The notes beneath the pieces are model-generated. The model searched no databases and was not told the origin of the DNA. It was given only the letters and a program-made list of their open reading frames with translations. Position numbers and translations under genes: made by a program. A DNA stretch of 64,000 nt from Magnolia sinica (taxonomy: Eukaryota > Streptophyta > Magnoliopsida > Magnoliales > Magnoliaceae): NCBI RefSeq assembly GCF_029962835.1, contig NC_080583.1:72649158-72713157 (forward strand), read 5' to 3'. Shown one piece after another: positions 45,913 through 58,070 of the stretch. Within the stretch, counting starts at the first letter, position 1; each line of letters opens with the position of its first letter.

Positions 45913-46959
45913 ACTCGACTCCGACGAGTTGAAACTTTTGTAGCGCTCGAGTAGATCTGGATTAATACCCTGCAATGCATCGCCCAATAGCCATGTAGAT
46001 TCAGACGATGGTTTATTTTTTCACCTGACAAGATACCTTTGGAAACCCCCATCTCTCATGGATACTATCTCGTCATCCAAGATTTCCTCAATTGCTTCTT
46101 TATGGGTAATGGGTGGAGGAGGGGGTGGAAGGGGTTGGGTAGTAAACTCAGAAAAAGGCCATGAAAGGGACGATGTATCAACAATGGGAGTATGGGCACA
46201 GACTAGATCTTCCACATTAAAAGTTGGATTAATGCTCATTTCAGGTGGAAGGTCAACCCGATACGCGTTGGACCCAACCTTTTGTAATATCTTGAATGGT
46301 CCAGCACTACGCACTTATAATTTCTTTGCAAATCCTTAAGAGAATCGCTCTGGCCTTATTCGCACCATTACATAGTCTCCTTCTTGAAATTCTTGCACTT
46401 TACGATGAGAATCAGCTGAAACTTTATAATCATCATTGCTCTTATTTAACCGCTGTCTAATATGTGTATGCAAATCATGAATATGGCGTGCGAATGCATC
46501 GGCTGAGTCAGAAGACCTTTGGGTAACAGACATAGGTAGGAGATCTATGGGCATTCTAGGTTTATAACCACTTACAATTTCAAAAGGACTCAACCCTGTA
46601 GATCTATTAACTGACCCATTATAAGCAAGTTCAGCAATTGGTAAAATTAGGTCCCAAGTCTTAACATGTTCACCTACTAGACAACGTAGAAGATTTCCAA
46701 GGCTATGGTTTACCACTTCAGTTTGACCATCTGTTTGTGGGTGGTAAGCAGTAGAAAATTGCAAACGAGTTCCCATAATGTGCCACAGTGTCTTCCAAAA
46801 ATAGCTAGTAAATCGAACATCACGATCAGACACTATGGTTTTAGGTAACCCATGGAGACGTACCACACCATAAAAAAAGACGAGCAACATGAGATGCATC
46901 TGACGTCTTCGAACATGGGAGGAAATGCGCCATTTTAGAAAAACGGTCCACAACGACAA
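45900..46959 (-). pseudogene. Gypsy integrase catalytic end and chromodomain-like tail
   Basis: Frame starting 46959: [38 protein letters not shown] and WDLILPIAELAYNGSVNRST (integrase core with DDE residues), then SAGPFKILQKVGSNAYRVDL. Past the stop after GGFQRYLVR comes a chromodomain-type stretch, KNKPSSESTWL and PDLLERY. A stop stands where the family has the conserved Trp of (L)VRW. Chromodomains in chromoviruses steer integration to marked chromatin. Confidence 0.85.
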
Positions 46960-47674
46960 AAATGGAATCGTGCTTTTTTATAGTCTTGGGAAGCCCGAGC
47001 ACGAAGTCCATACTAATATCCTGCCACGGAGCATGAGGCACTGGCAATGGCATGTACAGCCCGGTATTTTACTTTCTTTGCTTTGCCAGCTGACATGTTC
47101 GACACTGCCCTAAAACTTTGGCTACGTCTCGCTTGAGGCTTGGCTAATAAAAATGATCTTCCACGAGGGCAATGGTTTTATCACGACCAAAATGGCCAGC
47201 TATCCCTCCTGAATGAAGCTCCCAGATGAGGAATTCACGAAGGGACATACGGGGAATACAAAGTCTATCTCCCTTGAAAAGAAAGACATCTTTAAGAACA
47301 TATTCACCCATAATATGCTAGTCACTAGAGAGCGACACGTAAGTACCCCCAAAATCAGGACATATGGGGTATTCATCTTTCAGTTGCTTAAATCTGACTA
47401 CCTCTACACTCAAGGAGTTGAGCAACGCCACTCTCCTACTAAGGGCATCCGCTGGTTTGTTTTCAACCCCGGCCTTGTGTTTCAAAACAAACGAATATTC
47501 CTGAAGAAACGCTACCCACTTGGCATGCCTTGGGTTGAGTTTCTTCTGAGAATGCAAATATCTCAAAGCCTCATGGTCAGAAAATAAAACGAATTATTGC
47601 GGTAGGAGGTAGTGTCGCCAATGTCTCAGGGATTGCACTACCGCATAAAATTCTTTGTCGTAAGTGGAGTATTT
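46841..47674 (-). pseudogene. Gypsy RNase H end and integrase zinc-finger half
   Basis: Same frame as the RT segment. RYLHSQKKLNPRHAKWVAFL and KHKAGVENKPADALSRR (RNase H end), HSGGIAGHFGRDKT with CRTCQLAK (HHCC finger), then [12 protein letters not shown] and [14 protein letters not shown]. Stops interrupt it in at least four places. At a run of seven Ts near 46872-46878 the frame is lost and continues in the frame of the previous entry. Confidence 0.85.
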
Positions 47675-49093
47675 TTATTTTGCCTCATTCAGTTTCTCAC
47701 TGAAATAGGCCACTGGGTGTCCTTCTTGACTCAACACTCCACCTATACCGACACCAGACACATCGCACGCTACTACAAAGACTGTAGAAAAGTCAGGTAG
47801 ATGCATGACAGGAGCTTCCACCATCTTGCCCTTAATTTCTTTAAAAGCCTTGACGGCGGCTTTAGACCACGCGAACTCTCCCTTTTTCATGCACTCGGTA
47901 ATGGGAGCCATGATCGTGCTAAAACCCCTAATGAACCGACGATAAAAAGTTGTTAGGCCGTGAAAACTTCGCACCTCATGAATGTTTCTTGGTTCTGGCC
48001 ACTCAACTATGGCCCTGACTTTTTCAGGGTCTGCGCGCATCCCTTCAGATGACACTATAAATCCTAAGAACACAACTTGGTTAGACATGAATGTACATTT
48101 TTTAAGATTAGGGTACAACTTTTCCTTCCTAAGGACACTACAGACCTTCTTTAAATGTTCAAGGTGTGATTCCTTAGTGGTACTATAAATAAGAATATCG
48201 TCAAAGTACACCACTAGGAATTTTTTCATGAACGGCCTCAAAGTTTGTGTCATCACCTGCATGAAAGTACTGGGTGCGTTAGTCAAGCTGAAGGGCATGA
48301 CCAACCACTCATACAGCCCATCTTTCGTCTTAAACGCCGTCTTCCACTCATCTCCCAAGCGTGTACGAATTTGGTAATATCCACTCTTGAGGTCTATCTT
48401 AGAGAATATAGTGGACCTGGCCATCATATCAAGCATATTATCAAGTCTAGGTATAGGGAACCTATACTTGACAGTAATTTTGTTTATGGCACGGCTGTCC
48501 GCACACATGCGCCACGTGCCGTCTTTCTTTGACGTCAACAATGCAGGCACGGCACACGGGCTCATACTCTCTTGGATGAAACCCTTTTGCAGAAGCTCAT
48601 CAACTTGCTTCTTCAACTTTGCATGCGCTGTAGGGTTCATCCTGTAGTGAGGAAGGTTCGGTAGAGTAGACCCTGGGATAAGATCAATGGCATGCTGTAT
48701 GTCCCTCATAGGTGGCAACTCATTCGGTAAGTCTTCAGGAAATACATCACTATATTCCTTCAGGACCGAGGTCACCTCACAGGGCAACTCTGATGGAACC
48801 TCAGGTGTAATTTCTCTAACCACAAGGGCATACACCATAGAATCCTCCTTAGCCTCTTTTTCAAACTCTCTTGCGCTGATTATATGTAAAGACTTAGGTT
48901 TGGATTTCCCCATTTCTCTAGGTTCACTTGTCTTCTCATCCTTCTTCTTCCCTAGTGTATTCTCAGGTGGCATGGGATTAAGTTTGATCTTTTTACCATT
49001 ATACATAAAAGTACAGGCATTCGAACGGCCAAAGATCGTGACATCATTATCGAATAGCCACGGTCTACCTAGGATAACATGTCCCACATCCAT
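47675..49093 (-). pseudogene. Gypsy reverse transcriptase segment of pol
   Basis: 472 open codons, in frame with gag. [11 protein letters not shown] closes the protease region. RT runs from about residue 130: [46 protein letters not shown] and the catalytic YFDD at residues 296-299. RNase H starts [19 protein letters not shown]. Ends at a stop after LNEAK. MPF is followed by S where most relatives have G. Confidence 0.9.
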
Positions 49094-49153
49094 AGGTAAA
49101 ACATCACACCACAGGGACTCTTTGTATGACCCAAACTCGATGGGGACTAGATA

Positions 49154-50629
49154 TTACTGGGTGACACGTAGGGATGTCTTGTCAACCCAAGAAACTTTAT
49201 ACAGGTCTGGATGAGTTGTAGATTTCAGTTTTAAGCGATCTAAGGTGCTAGTGGAAATCACATTCTGACAACTTCCATTGTCCATTATCACCTTACAATG
49301 CTTTTCACCACACTTGGCAATAGTGTAGAAGATAGTGCTTCGACGCCAGTCAGCACTACTTCTAGACTGAGCTAACACACGCCTGACTACTACAAGCGTT
49401 GCTTCTCCATCCACTTCTTCATCAGTAAGTCCTCCTTCAGGGTGATACTCTTCAACTTCATAATCACCCTGGTCATCTCCACCCTCGTGGGGCTCGCCTA
49501 TAACTAAGGCTCTCCCACGGCTCTTCGTAGGACACTGATTAGACATGTGGCCAAGGTTGCCACACTCATAGCACCTCACTTGGCTTATGTTACTAGGACT
49601 GGCACCAAGAACCCCTTTGCCCTTGTCCTCCCTAGGCCTAGGCAGAATGGTCGCCTGTGCTCTAGGTTGACTACCAATATTAGGTCTAGTTCCTTGGAAA
49701 CTAGATCTAGCACTGGAGTCTCGGGACTCAAAACGACGAACAACAGGAGCCTTCAGATATTGCTCTAACTCCTGCACGACTTGATATGCTTCATCTAAGT
49801 CCGTTACGGGCCGAGTAATAAGCTCGCGCTGAAGATCCGCACAAAGGCCCATCTTGAAACGCGAGAGCGTTACTAGAGGGTCTTCTCGGATATCACATCG
49901 CATCACATACTCTTTAAATTTAGCGATGTAGTCAGTGGCAGGCATTGACCCTTGGCGTAAGGATTGCCATTGGTCAAGGAGCTTCTGACGGTATGAGAGA
50001 GGAAGGTACTTCTCCTTCAATTTCTCTTTCATCTCATACCAATGTGTGATAGGGGCTCTACCAACTCTCTCTATCCTACGCTCGGTGTTGGTCCAGAAGA
50101 GCTTGGCTTGACCCACAAGCTTCATCTTAGTAAACCGCATTTGACGGTTTTTCGACATGCCATACCACTCAAAGTAGTGGTCCATGTCAGCAACCCAGTC
50201 AAGGAACGCCTTGGGATCCAAGCGCCCATCAAAACTCGGGACCTCAACTCTCACACTCTTCATCACACGCTCATCTGGATCATAACGATCTTGATGACCA
50301 CATGTGGCTCGTGCCTCTCGCACCACACCATGACCGTTACCATGATCTCTATCCTCACTACCACCACGTGTGGCAGCGCGTTCTCCAATGATTCCTTCCA
50401 CTTGGGAGTGTGCATCTTCCCCTACAGCGGGATTTTCCTTTTGGGACGCCTCTAGTTGCTCCACCTTAGTTATGGTAGTGGTAATTTGGTTCTCAAGGCG
50501 GGCAAACTCACGCCTTTGACCCGCTTCTAGGGCGGTTATCTTTTGTATCAATTGAGCAAGTTGCTCAGATAACTGTTCGTTATTCATGGTAGGTTGAAGT
50601 CTGAAACCTTTACCTCTTCTCGTGGGCAT
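49154..50629 (-). pseudogene. Gypsy gag and start of protease
   Basis: 491 codons from ATG at 50629. Coiled-coil-like start, then the retrotransposon gag core (FDGRLDPKAFLDWV, WYEMKEKLKEKYLP, residues about 133-290) and a CCHC knuckle CYECGNLGHMSNQC at residues 353-366. The protease active-site region MDNGSCQNVIS follows at about residues 449-459, with DNG in place of the usual DTG/DSG. An in-frame stop after residue 491 cuts protease; the same frame reopens at 49093. Confidence 0.9.
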
Positions 50630-50900
50630 ATAATGAAGACTTGAACCAAACTCTACCTAACTAGACTACTAGGTGTTATGACTTTCAAGATGAATGCGAT
50701 GAATGCAAAACTACTATGAACTGACACAATTAAGTTGAAACAGGAAACAACTCAAACCTGAAAATTTTCCAGATTAGGAACTTTCTAAAGTTGGAAAGTT
50801 TCTAAAATTGAAAACTTTCTAAACCTGGAACTTTCCTAAGTTAAACCTAAAAATCAAAACCCTAATTTGATAACTCGATCTAGACAAAAACCATGCAAGC

Positions 50901-50917
50901 CTAGGCTTTGATACCAA
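50901..50917 (-). other. Gypsy primer-binding site
   Basis: Minus strand TTGGTATCAAAGCCTAGG close to the 5' LTR; initiator-Met tRNA type with an A for G change. Confidence 0.75.
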
Positions 50918-50920
50918 ATT

Positions 50921-51769
50921 TGACGCAGGACAGCCCTAATTATGATGCATGCTCATGGACACAATTAAACATCGGAAATAAAAGGAATAAATGATCTAAA
51001 ATTCTAACAGTAATCGTCATAACTGAGAAAATCATAAAGGAAACATGCAATGGAGTGGGCCATCACTACAACCATGGGTTATGGAATTCAATTACTACTT
51101 GGGTTGGATCTGACGAGGGATGAGACCTCCCGATCTTGCATGGTCACACCCAATCGATCAATGAAGATCACTAGTCCGAAGAACCAAGAAGTTTCTCGGA
51201 TTAAGGATTTGAGAATTTGGAGATTTAGGGTTTAGATCGGTTCTCAAGATTTTGATCGAAGAAGGATTAGCCAAAACTGAAAAATAGAAGGAAGAAAATT
51301 ATTACCTTGAAGAAGTTGGAGGGGCACAAGAAGAAATTAGAAGAAGAAGATCAAGGGGAGAGAAGAAGCACCATGAGAGAGAAGAGAGGAAGGAGGCAAC
51401 CAAAGGGTTTGCTTTTCATTAATCAATAGTTGAAATTCGAGTTTAGGGCTTTACCCCACTTAAATAAGCAAATAAAGACATAAAATTACTAAAATACCCC
51501 TAGGATAAGCAAATAAAGATATAAGATTACTAAAAGACCCCTAACTAAGTCAAAAAACGTGCAAATAACATAAGTATGGGAAAGTTTGGGCGCTCGGTCT
51601 TCTTTCTCCAATCTTCCTTCACATGTGTCTTCCCTAAGTGGGGTCTTCTATATGTCCAATCACATGTGAAAGGTCTTCAGCTCCTCAATATTCGCCTATC
51701 CACAAGGACGACACTTGTGGTTGGCGCTTTCTTCGTTGGTACACCTTGAATGCACTTGTGTCTGCATCA
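50921..51769 (-). repeat. Gypsy 5' LTR
   Basis: Plus-strand ends TGACGCAGGA and TCTGCATCA; 849 bp, same length as the other LTR. Confidence 0.95.
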
Positions 51770-53535
51770 TTTTTCTTAATACGTGTTATCACCAACATAC
51801 ATTATGTATGTTGGAATATGTAGTCTAAGTGTTTGTAGAATGTCTGAATGGACAAGTGTGTAATAAATTGTACTTTATATGGGTATTGAGAAGAAATTCT
51901 CAACTACCTTAACGATGTGTATGATTTCCTCCATGTAACTTATCTTCTTTGTCTGTTTTACTTAGACACTGCCTGTGTGTGAATTCATGGTTAAGTTAAA
52001 ATCCATCAAATGCTCACATGCTTGTATGATTGGAATTGTTAATCCATTACTGTTCTGATTAGTTAGTATGATTATCTGTTATAATTGAATGTGTTTGGGA
52101 CTATGAAATAGTTCAGGCAATCGGTAACAGGTTCTGATTTGGTGGCTGAGGTTGTCTCGCTACATAGGACGTGATCGATGAATCCAAGCCGTACTTGAAA
52201 TGTTGGCAGTGGTTAGGCCACACGGAGAGCTTACGCACTTCATGTCGATTAACTCAACGTGCGCTCATACTAGGCGAGCTTGTCAAGTAACTCGATTGGC
52301 CCTATTGTATGTTCACCATGTATGGACGCTACTGTTTGAATCTAAGGTACCAAACTCACTAGTGAAAATCCTTTTAAACCGTGGTACCTCGATCCGCTAA
52401 GACTCATGAGTCGGGCATGGTAGTATAGGACATCGTGGTCGAGCTGTTGGTCTACGCTGGGGTGACGAGCCTCCTCGTAGTGACCAGTGAGCAACCTAGA
52501 CTCGTGAGCCGAATACGGTGGTATGAGACACTGTATTCGAGCTGTCAGCCTACACTGATGAGGTGACGAGCCCTTTGTAGTGACTTCGAGCGTACACTAA
52601 GACTGCGTAGCGGCGACGAGCCCTTATGTAGCTACAAGAGTACACTAGGCCTGCACTGATAAGGTGACGAGCCCTTTATAGCGACCTAGAACCGCAATAT
52701 CGTATGAGAATTGCTAGAATTGACAACCCTAGAATGGATCATTATTTGGGAATTAACATAAGGGAGGTACCTTAGCTTCCTAATCTTGCTGTATGAAAGG
52801 GACTAATAATAACTCGGTAATCATTCTCATTTCATCGCACTGCATGTACCTCGGGTTGAAGAGCACAGAGGAAAGAAAGCATGCTATGACCTTAAGATGA
52901 TGTTGCACGAGGGAGTGTAGGCGAGGGCATGCATCATGCTTACATTTCATCCTTGCATTAATAAGAGTATCTAGGAATGTCTGATATGTCTGCTTTATCA
53001 TTATTGCTTGACTGAATTGATAACATGTTAACCTTTGCTCTATGATCCCACTGAATTGATCATTCACTCTCACGTTCTGGGACGGTGTTCTAAACACCCA
53101 CCAGACTCTCTCTTAGTTGCAAATGACGATGCGACTCATGAGGCGGAGCCCGATTACTATGACAATCAGGATGAGTTCTCATATATGCAATTCTCCGGTG
53201 GTTTCGCTTAGACCATCTGGATCAACGGGCTACAGGGTCTATTATTATAGTTGAACTATTTTGAACTATTACATGTATATGGTGACTCAGTAATGTCTTC
53301 ATACTCTGGTGACCGATCATGATCCTTTTGGCTCATACACGTCTATATCCATTTTCCAGTCTTCCGCTTGCGTTATATGAATTGATCTGGAGTATGAATT
53401 ACTGTTTTGGTATAATCCCACTCATGATTAATGCACTAACACAGACAACATTTAATCATCATTATCTATGTTGCATAAGTGATGCGTTGGAACTCGTGGG
53501 TTGCGTTTATACTCGACCCCTAATTTTCAAGGCGT
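51770..53535 (+). repeat. Long LTR-like repeat family A, copy 1, right part
   Basis: Resumes CTTAATACGTGTTATCACCA and is collinear with copy 2 up to the end AAGGCGTTACA at 53535. It holds a tandem stretch with GTGACGAGCC..CGTAGTGACC words (52440-52690) and a short open acidic peptide at 53119-53211. Minus-strand reading gives a chromovirus-like LTR start TGTAACGCC. Confidence 0.65.
53119..53211 (+). other. Short acidic open frame near a family A repeat end
   Basis: 30 residues, ANDDATHEAEPDYYDNQDEF then SYMQFSGGFA and stop, after an acceptor-like CTCTCTTAG. The family A copy at 61337-61426 reads TDDGAAYEAESNFYDDEEF then LYMQYSGGFM and stop, one codon shorter but in frame. Function unknown. 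Confidence 0.4.
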
Positions 53536-54470
53536 TACACGTACGTGGAGTAGTGGGATCGAATCACAGGAACTATCTCACACTCGCTCTCTCACTTCTT
53601 CACTTTCTCCTTCACTTTCTCACTCTCTTTTCTCTCTTAGGGTTTAGAATTCGTATGGAATGAGAGAGGGGTGGGTAAAGGCCCTTATATAGGCCTAGAA
53701 CTGAAGGGAATGGCCTCAGGGCCATTGTATACTTAGGTTATAGCCAAAGAGTGGCCATTTCGGTCCAACGGAGCACATCTGGAGGCCCCCTTTCTGCATA
53801 CGATATGGGAAAAGTTCCCTGACATTGGATCTAGGTCAGGTTAAGTTTTTGGTCCGATCAGATTTATGGAACGACTGCAGAGGACCAGTTTCAGTTCAAC
53901 GATCACCGCCACTCGATCAGGGCCACAAGTACACTAACCTGCGTATGAAATTTTTCCTAATCCGATGATGTATTTGGGTCAGATTCTGATGGTCTGAAAC
54001 CTTAGAATTGGCCCGCAAGCGAACAACCCAGTTTACTTAAATCTGAGTACATTTGCTAAAGATATTCACGTTTCTCACACACTTCGCTCCGGGCTAAAGT
54101 TGTGCGTTTCTGGATACTATCTGAACTTGATTTCTGAGATAGTCGTCAAGCCCAGTAAGGCGGTCATATTCATATAGTCTCGCTGTAATCGGACTTTCGA
54201 CGTGCAGTACAGGTCTGATACGAAGTTTCGGTGTGCTCCCGAGAGCAACCGAGTTTTGAGATTGATTCTAAGTTTCAGGGTAATGTAGCGTCAACGATTC
54301 TACACGTTTTGGATCTTGCAGTTCGTATTTAAAGTGGTTCAAGCTAATTTAGTTTAGCACTTGAATAATTTTTGTCTAATTTCTAAAGGATTTGGTACTG
54401 AGCGATTTTTGCCTGAGGTGGAACTCAAGTCTTTGTACGAATTTTTTCCGAGACGTTACATTCCGCACAA
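53536..54470. repeat. TATA-bearing repeat block B, copy 1
   Basis: CT-rich start (CTCTCTCACTTCTTCAC), CCTTATATAGGCC at 53682, then GCCATTGTATACTTAGGTTA, ending GAGACGTTACA. Collinear with 58426-59349. The palindromic TATA could serve either strand. Probably an LTR of a Gypsy element; internal region not found. Confidence 0.55.
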
Positions 54471-54665
54471 CAACATTATTCACCACGCAACTACTCACCA
54501 TGCAACACTATTCATCGCGCGATTATTCACGTGCAATTATTCACCGCGCAACACTATTCATGTGCAACTATTCACCGCACAACACTATTCACTGCGCAAC
54601 TATTCACCGCGCAACACTACTCACCGCATAACTATTCATGCAACACTATTCACGCGCAACAGATT
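54470..54665. repeat. Short-period tandem repeat (ATTCACCGCGCAACACT)
   Basis: About a dozen imperfect units of 13-17 bp with CAACTATTCACCGCGCAACA words. Confidence 0.8.
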
Positions 54666-54839
54666 TTCTAGAGAGAGGGATGATAGAGAGGGCCGCATAA
54701 TGGGTAGAGCTGCCTATCTTGGATTCTTGATGCATATCAAACCAAACTCCTATTGACTCGTGTATTTTTTATGCCCCAACAATCATCAAATGTGATGAGG
54801 CATCCCACAATGACTTCCTGAAGCTCAGACTATTTGGAA

Positions 54840-55250
54840 ATTCTTTAACATGAACTGTTTTCACGTGGTACATAAATCCATTGCCCAATTCAATCCAGAT
54901 ATGGACTGAGATGGAAGAGAAATTTCATATGCAGTTCCACTATACTAAGCCTAAAGTATCTATAACTAACCTTTTCAAGCTAAGACAATTGTCAAAAGAG
55001 TCAGCCGAGCAACTTATTGCCCGATTCAAGAGACTCGAAACCGTTGCCTTGGTCATTTTGCTCGAGGTTGAGTTCGTTTGGTTGGCTTTAAAAGGCATGA
55101 GTTTCAAGATTCACAAAAAGTCCGAATGCGTGTACTTTGAAAACTTGTGTAAGTTATCAAATAGGGCCACCATATACGAGTGAATCCTTCGGGAGGAGCA
55201 AGGTGATTGCAATGTCATGGGCCATACATTCAAATATTAATAAAATCCAC
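54840..55250 (+). pseudogene. Ty3/Gypsy gag fragment
   Basis: SIQIWTEMEEKFHMQFHY, FKLRQLSKESAEQLIARFKR and EFVWLALKGMSFKIHKKSE, then ATIYE, stop, ILREEQGD: the retrotransposon gag domain of Tat-like elements. Open for 100 codons from 54881, then a stop. No pol follows. Confidence 0.8.
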
Positions 55251-55990
55251 ATTGTTGAGTCTTCTTTTTGTTTATAAGCTCATCTCGATTCCTTTGGAAA
55301 AATATTAGGTTAAAGTACTGCTAGAGGAACAAGTTCAGTAGACTCTGACACGCTCACTTGTCATAATCACATGCGAAATCTGAATAGAGGCACTTGATCA
55401 CATGTGACCTCGTTTTTTTATTGAATTGACACAGCATATGCTTATGTTTTCAACCCATGCCACTTTCACAGTACATCTGTTCCATGTAAAATGGTGGTCC
55501 ATCATAAGATTACTCATATTGAGAATCAGATTGACCCACCATCCATGCCGCTGATCGAACAGTAGATGGAGCAGCAGACCCAGAAAATTACATGAGAAAA
55601 TAATATTAAACATCTGATTTTCTTCTAATTTGGTCCACTCTCCAATATAATTTTGACCATGCATTTGATTGTTATTGAGAATGGATGGTTAGGATTGCTT
55701 GATCAGTCTGATTTCATACATATGCTCCATCCACAATGGGACCTACAATTTGGATGCTCCAGATAGCTGTACGTCAGTTCCACGTAGGAGGAGTATGACA
55801 TACGCCCATTTTTAAATCTAAGGCCATGTGAAAGGAATAACAGCCAAAGGTTCAAATTTCACACGCATTATTATGATTTTTTGGGCCACGATCCATCCCA
55901 ATGGAATCCACGGTTGCTGATTGTTTGGATTTAATAGGCTGAGATGAATGGATAATACAATAAATAAATTAATATTAAAAACAATGCTAA
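55251..55990. other. Intergenic sequence, no gene seen
   Basis: No recognised element or coding region between the gag fragment and the tRNA gene. Confidence 0.6.
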
Positions 55991-55993
55991 CAA

Positions 55994-56067
55994 GCTGGAA
56001 TAGCTCAGTTGGCTAGAGCGTGTGGCTGTTAACCACAAGGTCGGAGGTTCAAGCCCTCCTTCTAGCG
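55994..56067 (+). tRNA. tRNA-Asn(GTT), intact
   Basis: 74 nt. Acceptor GCTGGAA pairs with TTCTAGC (one G-T pair), D arm GCTC/GAGC, anticodon stem-loop with loop CTGTTAA, T arm GGAGG/CCTCC with loop TTCAAGC, discriminator G. A and B box promoters are canonical. TTTT follows within five bases, enough for Pol III termination. It is also the head of a unit of the repeat family that forms the 30-45 kb array, so it may be either a working gene or a recent copy. Confidence 0.92.
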
Positions 56068-56240
56068 TATTTTATTTTATTTCCATATGATTTTATTTTA
56101 TTTTATTACCAGATGGAGATGTTATTTTATTTTATTTTATTTCCATATGATTTTATTTTATTTTATTACCAGATGGAGGTGTTATTTTATTTTATTTTTT
56201 TTCCATATGATTTTATTTTATTTTATTTCCAGATGGAGAT
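56068..56240. repeat. 60-bp tandem repeat, three units
   Basis: TTCCATATGATTTTATTTTA recurs at exactly 60-bp steps (56081, 56141, 56201) with AGATGGAGATG between, directly behind the tRNA gene. Confidence 0.9.
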
Positions 56241-58070
56241 GTGGAGCCATTGTTCCGTAATCCAGGCCATCCGTTGTTTTGACTAGCAAATAGAGATGTG
56301 GGGCCCGTAGCGTTTATTTAAGTAGTTTTTCTATTTTTATTTTCACAATGGAGATGTGGGGCCCATTTTCTGTAATCCAGGCCAGATGCTCCGCAGATCC
56401 AAGGTTGGAAGTTCAAGCCCTCGAAGCGATTTGTAGAAGTAGTTTTTCCTTCCATGATGGAGACGTGTGGCCCGTAGCGTTTATACAACTAGATTTTTTT
56501 TTATTTTTTTCCACAATGGAGATGTGGGGCCCATTGTTCCATAATATATACCTTCTGTTGTTCGGACCAGATGAGGGTCCTGCCCAAGGTCAGTGGTTCA
56601 GACCGTCCTAGCGTTTATGTAAGCAGGTTTTTTTTCAAACGATGGAATGTGGGGCCCATGGTGTTTATATAAGTAGATTTCTTTTCCACAATGGAGATGT
56701 GGGGCCCATTGTTATGTAATCTATGCCATCCGTTGGTTGGACTAGATGAAGGCTGGCCCATTGTTCCGTAATCCAGACCAGCCATTGTAGGGACGAGATG
56801 TGGGGCCCAAAGTTCAGTAACCCAAAAACATTTGTTTTGTACAATTGATCTGGTGTTGCTATTTGCCCTCCTAGCATTTATACAAGTAGATTATTTTTTT
56901 CCAAAATGGATATGTGGGGCCTATTTTTCTGTAATCTAGGCCATCCGTTGTGTGGACCATATGTGGGGCCAGCCCATTAATCCATAATCCAGACCATCCG
57001 TTGTTGGCACCAGATGTGGGGCCTAAAGTTCAGCAACCCAAAAACATTGGTCAGGTCCACTTTGATCTAGTGTTCCTATTTGCTCATTTTTACTTTTCCT
57101 TTCGGACTTCAGGGATGTGGGCCCGTAATTATGTATTCTAGACCATCTATCAGTTCAGACCCATTTGATTTTTTTTCCCTGAGGACTAGTAGGAGGGCTT
57201 CACATTACTTGGATCTCTGAGATACTGGACCCAAATTTCAGTAATCCACACCATTGAAAAGGGCCCACTTGGATGCTCTTTGCCTTGAAAAATATTCTTG
57301 ATAGGACACTCATTATTAAATTTGTGATAATAATTCATAAATGTTCTATTTATTTTTTTGGACTTTAGAGATGTGGGGCCCACAGTTCAGCAATCCAGGC
57401 ATCCATCGGTTTGAGAGCGCACTTGGGTGTCCTATGCCTTGAAATCTCAGAATTCAACAGTCTAAACTGTCAAATTTTACAGGCAACAAAAGTGAAATAC
57501 AACGTCAATCACATTGAATTGAAGAAAGGCGCAAACTCCATGACTAGGATCTTTCGATTTGAGGAGTTTTGAGCAAGGTCCATTGACAGTGCTAGAACCA
57601 GTCTAGATTAACGAGTCTGTGTTGCCTGTATTTACAATTTAGAGATGTGGGCTCCACTGGATAGTTCGACCCCACTATTACCCCCAATTTAGCCCGTTAA
57701 GACCACTTGTATGAACAAGGGCTGGGATAAAAAATATGTGTGCATGTATGATTGCGTGGCGTGCTAGTGTCTACTTGACTCAAAGGTATTGATCAAATTA
57801 TTCAGTACAGCCAAACATGATGGAGATTGAATCGGAATCCAGAGTCCTCTCCATCAGGGACTGATTTAGAAGTGTGCATTGTACTTGAGTGATTTGGGCC
57901 AAGAAACGGGTTGACCCTTACGAATCTGTTCTATTTGCCTTATACCAGTAAATAGGGAATTGGCCTGTTTCAGAACTTTTAATCTCACATTTATAGGTAA
58001 TATTTCTCAATAAGAGCAAAAGATTCACACATAGCAGAGTAATGGAAAGCATAAATCAGATCGATCTTTG

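Larger units (their letters stand above)
45044..51769 (-). mobile_element. Complete Ty3/Gypsy chromovirus-type retrotransposon, disabled
   Basis: 6726 bp with two LTRs of exactly 849 bp: 3' LTR at 45044-45892, 5' LTR at 50921-51769. Target duplication TTTTT on both sides (45039-45043, 51770-51774). The primer site and polypurine tract are in place. Gene order on the minus strand is gag, protease, RT, RNase H, integrase, chromodomain-like tail. Hand comparison of the LTRs gives about 21 substitutions and no indels, about 2.5%. Coding is broken by several stops and one frameshift. The uninterrupted paralogue of the insertion site is at about 59818-59860. Confidence 0.93.
55994..58070 (+). repeat. 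Plus-strand unit of the tRNA-Asn-headed family
   Basis: Same order as a minus-strand array unit: tRNA, GATGTGGGGCCCATTGTTCC subrepeats, a decayed T-arm fragment near 56403-56430, the zone with GAGGAGTTTTGAGC and GATTGAATCGGAATCC, ending near AAAGCATAAATCAGATCGAT. It forms a very large inverted pair with the array. Confidence 0.85.
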
